64,000 bases of DNA, taken from positions 294,001-358,000 of the forward strand of contig JAQJVL010000516.1 in the NCBI GenBank assembly GCA_035578905.1, written 5' to 3'. Below, piece after piece: positions 33,201 through 44,624 of this stretch. The first letter of the stretch is position 1. Every line of letters begins with the position of its first letter. Origin of the DNA: Stictocephala bisonia (taxonomy: Eukaryota > Arthropoda > Insecta > Hemiptera > Membracidae). Position numbers and translations under genes: made by a program. The notes beneath the pieces were generated by a model. It was not told the origin of the DNA. It worked only from the letters and a program-made list of their open reading frames with translations, and ran no database searches.

Positions 33201-36200
33201 CGGAGGTAAGTGGCAACTATGAACCGTGTTAGTTGTAAGGAGGTTGAATAATTTTCATCGTTTGTTGCAAGGTAAATCTTGTTGTCGAGAGTGGCAACTA
33301 TAACGTGTTAGTTGTAAGGGTTGAATATTTCATCGTGTTGGTTGGCAAGGAAGGAAAGAGTCTTGTTAGTGCGGAAGGTAAGTGGCAACATAACCGTGTT
33401 AGTTGTAAAGGAGTTAATAATTTTCATCGTTTGTTGCAAGGTAAAGATCTTGTAGTCGGAAGGAGTGGGCAACTATAACGTGTTAGTTGTGAAGGAGTTG
33501 AATATTCATCGTGTTGTTGAAGGTAAGAGAGTCTTGTTAGGCGGAAGAAGTGGCAACTATAACCGTGTAGTTTGAAGGAGGTAATAATTTCAATGTGTTC
33601 GTGCAAGGTAAAGGTAGAGCTTGTTATTCGGAGGCAGTGGCAACTATGAACGTGTTATTGTGAAGGAGGTGAATATTTCATCGTGTTGTGCAAGGTAAGG
33701 AAGTTTGTTAGTCGGAGGATGGCAATATAACCGTGTTAGTTTGAGGAGGTAATATTTCATCTGTTCGTGACAAGGTAGGAGCTTGTTAGTCGAAGAAGGT
33801 GCAACTATGAACGTGTTGTGAGGAGGTTGAATCATTCAATCTTCGTGACGTAAGTTGTTAGTGAAGGCAGTGTGCAACTATGACCGTTTAGTTGTGAAGG
33901 AGTGAATAATTTCATCGTGTCGTGTAGTAAAGCTGTAGTTGGAAGGAATGGCAACTATGAACCGTGTATTGAGAGTTAATCATTTCATCGTGTTCGTTAC
34001 AGTAAGAGTTTGTTAGTTGGGAAGGCAACTATGAACTGTTAGTTGAGGAGTAATCTTCAATCGTTTCGTTGACAGTAAGATCTGTTAGTTCGGAGAGGCA
34101 ACTATGAACCGTGTTAGTTGTGAAGGAGGTTGAATCATTAATCGGTTCGTTGACAGTAATAGTCTGTAGTTCGAAGGCAAATATGAACGTTAGTGTAGGA
34201 GTTGAATAATTCATCGTTGTTGCAAGTAAGAGTCTGTTGTGGAAGAAGTGGCAACTATGAACTGTTAGTTGTGAAGGAGGTTAAATATTTCAACGTGTTT
34301 TCAAGGTAAAGAAGAGTCTGTTTCGGAAGCAGTGACAATAAACCGTTAGTGTAAGGAGGTTATATTTTCAATCGTGTTCGTGACAAGTAAAGAGACTTAG
34401 TTAGGAAGGACGTGGGAATTAACCTGTTGTATGAAAGTTGACATTACAATGTTGTTGGAATTTAATGGAAACGTTGTCTAGTAGTGAAATATGACTTTAT
34501 TAACATTAATTTTTCAGCGTGTGGTTGGCAAGGTAAAAAAATCTTTTAGTGGGAAGAATGACAATTAAGTTTTAGTGTGAAGGAGTTGAACTTTTTCAAT
34601 CGTGTTGTTGGCAAGTAAATTTGCACGTGGGCAACTATGAACCGTGTTAGTTGTGAAGGAGGTTGAATCATTTTTAATCGTGTTGGTTGGCAAGGTAAAA
34701 GGAAAGAGTCTTGTTAGTTCGGAAGGCAAGTGTGAAACTATGAATCATGTTAGTTGTGAAGGAGGTTGAATCATTTTCAATCTTCTTGTTAGTTCGGAAG
34801 GCATGTATGCAACTATGAACCGTGTTAGTTGTGAAGGAGGTTGAATAATTTTCGATCGTGTTGGTAGACTAGGTAAGAGGTAAGAGTCTAGTTAGTTTGA
34901 AAGGAAAGTGTGCAACTATGAACCGTGTTACTTGTGAAGGAGGTCGAATCATTTTCAATCGTGTTCGTTGACAAGGTAAGAGTCTTGTTAGTTCGGAAGG
35001 TAAGTGAGCAACAATGAACCGTGTTAGTTATGATCGAGGTTGAATCATTTTTAATCGTGTTGGTTGGCAAGGTAAAATGAAAAAGTCTTGTTAGTGTGGA
35101 AGGTAAGTGAGCAACTATGAACCGTGTTAGTTGTGAAGGAGGTTGAATAATTTTCAATCGTGTTCGTAGACAAGGTAAGAGGTAAGATTCTAGTTAGTTT
35201 GGAAGGCAAGTGTGCAACTATGAACCGTGTTACTTGTGAAGGAGGTCAAATCATTTTAAATGGTGTTCGTTGACAAGGCAAGAGTCTTGTTAGTTCGGAA
35301 GTTAAGTGTGCAACTATGAACCTTGTTAGTTTGTGAAGGAGGTTGAATAATTTTCAATCGTGTTCGTAGACAAGGTAAGAGGTAAGAGCCTTGTTAGTTC
35401 GGAAGGCACGTGGGCAACTATGAACCGTGTTAGTTGTGAAGGAGGTTGAATCATTTTCAATCGTGTTGGTTGGCAAGGTAAAAGGAAAGAGTCTTGTTAG
35501 TGCGGAAGGTAAGTGGGCAACTATGAACCGTGTTAGTTGTAAAGGAGGTTGAATAATTTTCAATCGTGTTGGTTGGCAAGGTAAAAGGAAAGAGTCTTGT
35601 TAGTGCGGAAGGTAAGTGGGCAACTATGAACCGTGTTAGTTGTAAAGGAGGTTGAATAATTTTCAGTCGTATTCGTTGACAAGGTAATAGTCTTGTTTGT
35701 TCGGAAGGCACGTGGGCAACTATGAACCGTGTTAGTTGTGAAGGAGGTTGAATCATTTTCAATCGTGTTGGTTGGCAAGGTAAAAGGAAAGAGTCTTGTT
35801 AGTGCGGAAGGTAAGTGGGCAACTATGAACCGTGTTAGTTGTAAAGGAGGTTGAATAATTTTCAATCGTGTTGGTTGGCAAGGTAAAAGGAAAGAGTCTT
35901 GTTAGTGCGGAAGGTAAGTGGGCAACTATGAACCGTGTTAGTTGTGAAGGAGGTTGAATAATTTTCAATCGTGTTGGTTGGCAAGGTAAAAGGAAAGAGT
36001 CTTGTTAGTGCGGAAGGTAAGTGGGCAACTATGAACCGTGTTAGTTGTAAAGGAGGTTGAATAAATTTCAATCGTGTTGGTTGGCAAGGTAAAAGGAAAG
36101 AGTCTTGTTAGTGCGGAAGGTAAGTGAGCAACAATGAACCGTGTTAGTTGTAAAGGAGGTTGAATAATTTTCAATCGTGTTGGTTGGCAAGGTAAAAGGA

Positions 36201-39200
36201 AAGAGTCTTGTTAGTGCGGAAGGTAAGTGGGCAACTATGAACCGTGTTAGTTGTGAAGGAGGTTGAATCATTTACAATCGTGTTCGTTGACAAGGTAATA
36301 GGTAAGAGTCTTGTTAGTGCGGAAGGCAAGTGAGCAACTATAAACCGTGTTAGTTGTGAAGGAGGATAAATAATTTTCAATCGTGTTCGTAGACAAGGTA
36401 AGAGGTAAGAGCCTTGTTAGTTCGGAAGGCACGTGGGCAACTATGAACCGTGTTAGTTGTGAAGGAGGTTGAATCATTTTCAATCGTGTTGGTTGGCAAG
36501 GTAAAAGGAAAGAGTCTTGTTAGTGCGGAAGGTAAGTGGGCAACTATGAACCGTGTTAGTTGTGAAGGAGGTTGAATCATTTACAATCGTGTTCGTTGAC
36601 AAGGTAAGAGTTAAGTGTCTTGTTAGTTCGGAAGGCAAGTGTGCAACTATGAATCATGTTAGTTGTGAGGGAGGTTGAATCATTGCCAATCGTCTTCGTT
36701 GACATGGTAAGAGTCTCGTTAGTTCGGAAGGCATGTGTGCAACTATGAACCGTGTTAGTTGTGAAGGAGGTTGAATAATTTTCGATCGTGTTCGTAGACA
36801 AGGTAAGAGGTAAGAGTCTAGTTAGTTTGGAAGGAAAGTGTGCAACTATGAACCGTGTTACTTGTGAGGGAGGTTGAATCATTTTCAATCGTGTTCGTTG
36901 ACAATGTAAGAGGTAAGAGTCTAGTTAGTTTGGAAGGAAAGTGTGCAACTATGAATCATGTTAGTTGTGAGGGAGGTTGAATCATTGCCAATCGTCTTCG
37001 TTGACATGGTAAGAGTCTCGTTAGTTCGGAAGGCACGTGGGCAACTATGAACCGTGTTAGTTGTGAAGGAGGTTGAATCATTTTCAATCGTCTTCGTTGA
37101 CATGGTAAGAGTCTCGTTAGTTCGGAAGGTAAGTGGGCAACTATGAACCGTGTTAATTGTGAAGGAGGTTGAATCATTTTAAATCGTGTTCGTTGACAAG
37201 GTAAGAGTCTTGTTAGTTCGGAAGTTATGGGTGCAACTATGAACCGTGTTAGTTGTGAAGGAGGTTGAATCATTTTCAATCGTGTTCGTTGACAAGGTAA
37301 GAGTCTTGTTAGTTCGGAAGGTAAGTGGGCAACTATGAACCGTGTTAGTTGTAAGGAGGTTGAATAATTTTCAATCGTGTTGGTTGGCAAGGTAAGAGTC
37401 TTGTTAGTTCGGAAGGCATGTGTGCAACTATGAACCGTGTTAGTTGTGAAGGAGGTTGAATAATTTTCAATCGTGTTGGTTGGCAAGGTAAAAGGAAAGA
37501 GTCTTGTTAGTGCGGAAGGTAAGTGGGCAACTATGAACCGTGTTAGTTGTAAAGGAGGTTGAATAATTTTCAATCGTGTTGGTTGGCAAGGTAAAAAGAA
37601 AGAGTCTTGTTAGTGCGGAAGGTAAGTGGGCAACTATGAACCGTGTTAGTTGTGAAGGAGGTTGAATAATTTTCAATCGTGTTGGTTGGCAAGGTAAAAG
37701 GAAAGAGTCTTGTTAGTGCGGAAGGCAAGTGAGCAACTATGAACCGTGTTAGTTGTGAAGGAGGTTGAATAATTTTCAATCGTGTTCGTTGACAAGGTAA
37801 GAGGTAAGAGTCTTGTTAGTTTAGAAGGCAAGTGGGCAACTATGAACCGTGTTAGTTGTGAAGGAGGTTGAATCATTTTCAATCGTGTTGGTTGGCAAGG
37901 TAAAAGGAAAGAGTCTTGTTAGTGCGGAAGGTAAGTGGGCAACTATGAACCGTGTTAGTTGTGAAGGAGGTTGAATCATTTTCAATCGTGTTGCTTGGCA
38001 AGGTAAAAGGAAAGAGTCTTGTTAGTGCGGAAGGTAAGTGGGCAACTATGAACCGTGTTAGTTGTAAAGGAGGTTGAATAATTTTCAGTCGTATTCGTTG
38101 ACAAGGTAATAGTCTTGTTTGTTCGGAAGGCACGTGGGCAACTATGAACCGTGTTAGTTGTGAAGGAGGTTGAATCATTTTCAATCGTGTTGGTTGGCAA
38201 GGTAAATGGAAAGAGTCTTTTTAGTGCGGAAGGTAAGTGGGCAACTATGAACCGTGTTAGTTGTAAAGGAGGTTGAATAATCTTCAATCGTGTTGGTTGG
38301 CAAGGTAAAAGGAAAGAGTCTTGTTAGTGCGGAAGGTAAGTGGGCAACTATGAACCGTGTTAGTTGTAAAGGAGGTTGAATAATTTTCAATCGTGTTGGT
38401 TGGCAAGGTAAAAGGAAAGAGTCTTGTTAGTGCGGAAGGTAAGTGGGCAACTATGAACCATGGTAGTTGTAAAGGAGGTTGAATAATTTTCAATCGTGTT
38501 GGTTGGCAAGGTAAAAGGAAAGAGTCTTGTTAGTGCGGAAGGTAAGTGGGCAACTATGAACCGTGTTAGTTGTGAAGGAGGTTGAATCATTTTCAATCGT
38601 GTTCGTTGGCAAGGTAAGAGGTTAGAGTCTTGTTAGTTCCGAAGGCAAATATGAATCGTGTTAGTTGTGAGGGATGTTGAATCATTGTCAATCGTCTTCG
38701 TTGACAGGGTAAGAGTCTTGTTAGTTCGGAAGGCATGTGTGCAACTATGAACCGTGTTAGTTGTGAAGGAGGTTGAATAATTTTCAATCGTGTTCGTTGA
38801 CAAGGTAAGAGTCTAGTTAGTTTGGAAGGCAAGTGTGCAACTATGAACCGTGTTAGTTGTGAAGGAGGTTAAATCATTGTTTATCGTGTTCGTTGACAAG
38901 GTAAGAGGTAAGAGTCTTGTGAGTTCGGAAGGCAAGTGTACAACTATGAACCGTTTTAGTTGTAAGGAGGTTGAATCATTTTCAATCGTGTTCGTTGACA
39001 AGGTAATAGTCTTTTTAATTGAACCATGTTAGTTGTGAAGAAGGGTTAAATATGTGTTCAGATCGTGTGGGGTTACTTATATAACCATGAATTGTGTTAA
39101 TGAAAGTGTTGAAACATTTTCAAAGTAGTTCGTTGGAAATTTGAATTGGAAACCATAACTCAAGGTTGTACTTATGGTTAGTTGACAACTATGACTCATA

Positions 39201-39250
39201 TCTTATTAGAGTTGAACCATTTAAAATTTTGTTCATTGGCGTTAGTTAGA
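27270..39250. repeat. Minisatellite of about 103 bp, 12 kb, in gene B intron 1
   Basis: The unit contains gggcaactatgaaccgtgtt, agttgtgaaggaggttgaat and caatcgtgttggttggcaag. The main form repeats exactly every 103 bp (35862, 35965, 36068, 36171). Shorter forms with cgttgacaaggtaagag occur among them, so units are mixed. The left edge (27270-27700) and right edge (39030-39250) are increasingly diverged, the usual pattern for arrays homogenised in the middle. Each unit carries two sense-strand donor-like sequences, caag|gtaa and ggaag|gtaagt. Many open frames of 60-200 codons on the minus strand are repeat artefacts: 103 is not a multiple of 3. Confidence 0.97.
28613..34625. other. Deletion-riddled block inside the array, probable unpolished sequence
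   Basis: Here the same units appear with dense single-base losses, mostly in doubled letters or runs: gttggttggcaagg becomes gttgttgcagg, aactatgaaccg becomes aactataacg, agtgcggaagg becomes agtcggaag. Edges are abrupt: at 28619 gcaactatgaa is followed by a second gggcaactatga, and from about 34626 units are clean again. Uniform deletion noise with sharp borders fits raw nanopore-type sequence used to fill a gap, not evolution. Confidence 0.85.
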
Positions 39251-39585
39251 AAACCTCTTAAAGCCTTGGGACAAACCCTTAAGGGTGTGCATGAAAAACA
39301 TATTAATACTAACGTTATTATATTAGGAATTTCTTAGCGATTCACAACTGAACCACTGTATATACAATTGTAATATAAGTTCTTCTGAAGGTTGCCCGTT
39401 GAAGATGATCACGCTACTTTTATTCGAACTGTTTCTCACAGAGTCTTGTTAAGTTACTGGCTTTGAGCCTGATAGTAAAAATATTATTAAGATTTGCCAT
39501 GAGGGTATATGTGATATGAGGTATAATTAGGAGATACTTCAAATATATCTGCTGAGCACAATATTACGTGTGATAAATATAATTG
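39251..39585. other. Spacer after array, nothing recognised
   Basis: AT-rich; no feature recognised. Confidence 0.4.
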
Positions 39586-39589
39586 CTTC

Positions 39590-41400
39590 CTTTTGCCTGA
39601 CTATACAACTGTGTTTTCGTTCTATACAAAAAAAAGGATCAAAGGGTATTCGTGTCAAAATATATAACCTTGAGTGGAATGATGTATGTATCACGATTCT
39701 GCCACGAAGATTACTGCCAAAATTCTGCAGTATACAGAATAAATACTATCTCTTTCTTGGTAATTTATGTGAATGTCTTGATAGTATTGTTAACCAATCT
39801 ACTTGTTGTTGGTGATTTCAATATTAACATCTTAAAGATTATTTTCAGACAAAAACTTCATTTATAATATGTCAGCCTATGGTTTACGTTACACAATTTA
39901 AAATTTTATAAGACAGGCTAGTAAATAAAAAATAGTAATTGATACTATTTTTACTAGCTTAGATGGCCAGTTGATTCAAAGTAATGTAGTTATTTCTGCG
40001 TTTTCAGACCATCAAGTCATCATTGATTTGTCTACACATTGTGCTTGCCCCACTCTCAAGTTTCATTTAGCAGGCGCTTTCCCCAAGTGAATATGACTAG
40101 TTTCCGATTTTTCTTACGAAATGAAAATTGGAATCAAACATTGACTGAGCAAAACTTGACAGCAAATTTAGTTCATTTCATATAATCCTTAAGCATCATT
40201 TCGTGGTCTGCTTTCCTTCACAAAAAAGCAAGATTGTTAAGGAAAAACATTTTATGAGGTCACAGCTCATTAGAGTATTTCATAGTCTAAGGATAAACTT
40301 ACGTGGCTCCACAGCTTAACAAAGGACCTTCGCACACAACATCCCCTAAGGCAGGAATACAAACTTCTTAAAAACTGTTATTAGAAAAAAATCCATAAAT
40401 CAAAGTATACCTCTTCCTTAATTAGTTAGAGAATTCCTCTAATGAAATAAAAACTATTTGGCAGGCAATTAATGAATGGTAAACAAATATTAAAAAAACA
40501 GCAATCGTGATGTAATATTGTATTGCTAACGATAATGGAGAGTATATTTACGATCCTTTCTTCATCGCTAATATTTTTAATAAGTTTTACACCAGCCCAG
40601 AGAGGAGTGTTTTTATACAATATAAACAATGTAACCTTCCAACATTCAGTGTAATTACTGCCCCCGAACCCTGTTTCTGACTCGAATTATATAGAAAAAT
40701 TATGTCCCTTAAATTAAAGAAATCTTTCGAGTCAGATGACGTTTCTCTGTGTATTTTGAAGCATATTAGTGATATTATTTCAAATCCTCTTTCACATCTC
40801 ATTATCATATCCATTGAGCCTTTTATCTCCCTGACCCGGCTGATAACAGTCTTGATCTTGAAGTGTAGGCATTTGTGCGAACTAAGTGTGTCAATAGTTT
40901 GATGAATATAATAAATTGCAAGTTAATGACATTAAAATTCAAGTAATTGAGTTTTAGATTAATAGTTCTCACATTAAAGAAAGTTTGTCATTTTTATTGA
41001 AAGAAAAAAAGTCATAAGTAAGACAACAAAGTCTGTAGGTGTTCACATTGATAGTAAATGAAACACTAATTTCCTTAATATGTAAACAATTGGGTTCTGG
41101 TATTTTCGTTAAGAAACCTTGCTTCGCTCATGAACAAAGAAGTATTACTGTGTGAATATTATGTTTTAATATGTTCATTTCTATCGTATGCAGCTAAAAT
41201 ATAGGGACATGAATGCACAAAGTCCAAATGTATATTAAAACCTAAAAAAGGCATTAGGAACTATATTTAAAAATCGGAAATCTTTTACTTGCAGATAACT
41301 ATTTAAGGAACACAATTTACTTACCTTTCCTAGTGTCTTCATCCACTGAGTCTTCTTGTACAGGTATAAAAGTCTTCCTTTTTTAAATTAAATTTAATTT
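39590..41400 (+). pseudogene. Decayed non-LTR retrotransposon: endonuclease and RT pieces
   Basis: Pieces follow the LINE ORF2 order. LLVVGDFNINIL near 39800 is the APE endonuclease GDFN box. VIDTIFTSLDGQ and SAFSDHQVIIDL near 39940-40030 are the region leading to the SDH box. LKLKKSFESDDVSLCILKHI and ISNPLSHLI near 40705-40805 are the start of the RT. KKALGTIFKNRKSFTC and LFKEHNLLTFPSVFI near 41245-41345 are the C-terminal RAVR--..L-I-T-PS-YI region. The RT catalytic centre is missing or too degraded to read, and there are many stops and frameshifts. On the + strand within gene B intron 1. Confidence 0.7.
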
Positions 41401-43884
41401 CAATGCTTTATCGCAACTCACCTATTTACAAGAAAGACATAAAGTGTTATTATATTTGTATTCAGATGATATTTACATTACAAATAGTATATTAAACTGT
41501 AATCTACTCTGTAATAAAATAGTCTCTTAGTCTGCCTGTATATCTCTGCATACATTTTTGTTTTTTAAATAAAAAAACACGTTGAACTTAAATACATTGA
41601 TAATTATATTTTCAAAATTAAACATAACCAAATTACAATTTTAGTTCTATTACCTTTTAGTAATTAGCCAGTTCATTTTAGTCCAGCTATAAACTTAAAC
41701 CTTTTATGTCCACCTCCAGTAAATTTAGAACTGTTATGAGTGGCAAATTTGCAATTGAACAACAATTGGACGGACGTAGATATTGAATCAAGTGAAAATG
41801 TAATAGCGGAATTGTGTACGTAATCGTATACATAGTACAGCCATGGGCCATTAATAAATGTATGCATCATTAAATATGTCTATCCAACTAGGAAACACTG
41901 CCTTTAGTATCGGCTTATTTTATTTTGGAAAATATTGATTATTTTTTATCTATTTTCGTAATTTGGTACACTGTAATGTTACGTTTTAAATCTTCCATGA
42001 AAATATTAGATTCTAATTGATGCCTTACTTGTAGCCTACATCTAAAATCTCGTATTGTATACGTACTAATAAAAACATGTCAAAATTGTCATCATTTAGA
42101 AACATACTAAACAAACTAAAATAAAGATAATATGTAAATATAATTTTTTTGAACAACGTAAAATTAAATAAACCTGACCTACAGTTATTTACAATATTTG
42201 GCCTTTACGTTTTTGTTTAATCTGAACCAAACCGGAATTGTATTTGGTAATATAAGCATTTCTTTAACGACCTTGAACATGATTGTGAGCGTATGCGAAT
42301 TTATTTTTATAATTAATTTATAATTATTTGTATAAATAGCGTAAAAGTGACTCTGGATGTATGGTTTTATTGAATTTATTTTATTGCAAATATGAACATG
42401 AATATTAGAATAGTTCCACGTTCATACAAATTTGGATATGCGTTAACACCCCAAATGTAGGATTAAAGGACTTTTTAATTAAATGTCGAGTTGTTAAAAA
42501 AAAGTGTGAGATAAAAGACATTTAGATGCTGCACATCCCAGAAATGTAATAACGGGCAATTAGAGTATGCTAGAAAGAATAACTTCAACTGTCTTGATAT
42601 GTTAAAAAGTAATTACTTGTTGTTTCATAAAGCAAGTAGAACAAAGAAGTCAAAGACTGGCGGTAACTTATTTAATTAAACTGCTCCAGCACCAATGTTA
42701 CTGCAGCACATTTCACAGTTTTTGTTGCCCGTTTGAAATTAGTTATTATTAAAACTTTATAAGACTTTTTAAAATTGTTATTGGGTGTACACTACACATG
42801 GTCTTTTATTAAACAAATGAGAGTGTTAAAGTGTAATCCATGTGTAGTTAAAGTGTAATCCATGTGTAGATGACAAAAACAGATTCTAATTACTGAGAGC
42901 TCATCTCTGGAATAAATCAATTCCAACTTTAAACTCATATTTCCAACACTGGTTATTGCTGTATAGAAAGCCCCTATCCAACAGGAGTTAGGGAATGCAA
43001 ATGTTGTAATGTTAGTAAAACATATATTATTACAAATATTAGTGTTCAGTTGTAAAATATTACACTACTTTCCGAATCCGTTAGGTACACACGTTTAATA
43101 TATATTACTGCAATTACATGTGTCGCCCATGTAACTGCAGCCCCTCCCTGCGTACGGGACTTCCGGTTACTTATAGAATGGCGGTTAATTTGCCTGTAAT
43201 GAAGGTTGAGCTACAAACTCCACAAAACGGTGCCAGAAGGCACTAGATTCCCTTTCCAAGACTTGCACCTGCACCCTCGGCCGATGAGTCAGTCAGCGTG
43301 ACTTCCGTATCCATCCTAAAGCGGAATTGACAGTCAAGTTACAGTGTTAAACAGTGAAAGCTTAAAGTAGTGACAGATATTGGGCGAACACTAACTCGAA
43401 TGTTATGAGTGACATTAAATTTTGTAAATAATGGTTATATTAAATGTTAGTCCGTCTAGTAATATAAATGTGGTAAATTCTCCAACTGTGTTTTCACAAA
43501 ATGGGATTTGCTTACTATTTCACACCCTGCAAACTACAATAATAAAAGCAGTTTTCCTGTTAATTACTAAAGATAAATGAAAGTTAATTCATATTATCTC
43601 GCACGCTAAGTACCTAGATACTGTTAGCATTATTGGTTGGCTCTTACTATACTTATTTCCCAAATTACTATTATTAGACAGCAGGCAACAATGTTGAATA
43701 TTAAATAATAGAGACACCTGATAATATTCAAGTATTACTTAGTTGGGAAATAAATATTGTTCGGAAAGTAGATCATACGACACCTGTACTTCGCATACGT
43801 CAGCAATAAGATCTCAGAAACTACGTTTGTACCTATTATTATCGTACTTTAATGTGTCAACTTATAACATCTGAATCGCTATTA
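41401..43884. other. Long AT-rich intron stretch, nothing recognised
   Basis: About 2.5 kb of gene B intron 1 with no recognisable frame. Around 43120-43330 is less AT-rich (cccctccctgcgtacgggac) and could be a decayed element. A small direct repeat (aaagtgtaatccatgtgtag) occurs at about 42829-42870. Confidence 0.4.
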
Positions 43885-44227
43885 GTTAAAAGGGCTGATG
43901 TTACAAAACCCAAACTTTTCAGGAAATGAAAATACTGATTAAAAAAATACTGCTTAAAATTTGATAATGATTTTTTAGAGTATTTATATTATATTTAGAA
44001 ATATGCTAAAAGCAATGTTAGCTTAAAATACTTATTTTTCTTGGTGGCAAAAATTTTACAAGTTAGTATACATCTGCCCTTTTAACAAAAAAATGTAATT
44101 TTAGGAAAGCCCCCAATAAAAATGTATTAATTTTCTAAAAATATCTTTATTGGCAGAAATATTAAGATCAAACATTAATTTTCTTAATATATTGCTTCAT
44201 AGAAACAGCTTTAACTTGAAATTACTT

Positions 44228-44459
44228 TGTTCAATCGTCTTCTCCAGAAGGGAACAGAGTCACGCCATTCGTTAATATGTTCTGATAATAATCTTTCTGT
44301 TCATCTGGAACATACAGAAGAGCCTTCTCAATAACTACAATCTTGTTTAATCGTCTTCTCCAGAAGGGAACAGAGTCACGCCATTCGTTAATATGTTCTG
44401 ATAATAATCTTTCTGTTCATCTGGAACATACAGAAGAACCTTCTCAATATCTACAATCT
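44228..44459. repeat. Tandem duplication, two 116-bp copies
   Basis: tgttcaatcgtcttctccag at 44228 recurs at 44344 (tgtttaatcgtcttctcc); the copies differ at only a few positions. They lie inside the DNA transposon near its left end, with a third partial start at 44460. Confidence 0.9.
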
Positions 44460-44624
44460 TGTTTAATTTTAATGGTACGCCAAGCTATGAGTAAAAGTAT
44501 TTGGAAGCTGGACCGAACCATGGTTGAGTGGGTCAGTCTGCTATAAAGAGTAATTCACAATTCCGTTGATACAAGGCATAGCAGTAGTGCACACACATAT
44601 TGTTTCAGAATAATATTTAAATTG

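Noticed and set aside
34888..38832. Many minus-strand open frames of 60-205 codons with repeated phrases such as PPSQLTRFIVAHLPSALTRL
   Set aside because: They lie in the 103-bp satellite. The unit is not a multiple of 3, so every frame is sampled and the frames overlap each other; similarity is explained by the DNA repeat.
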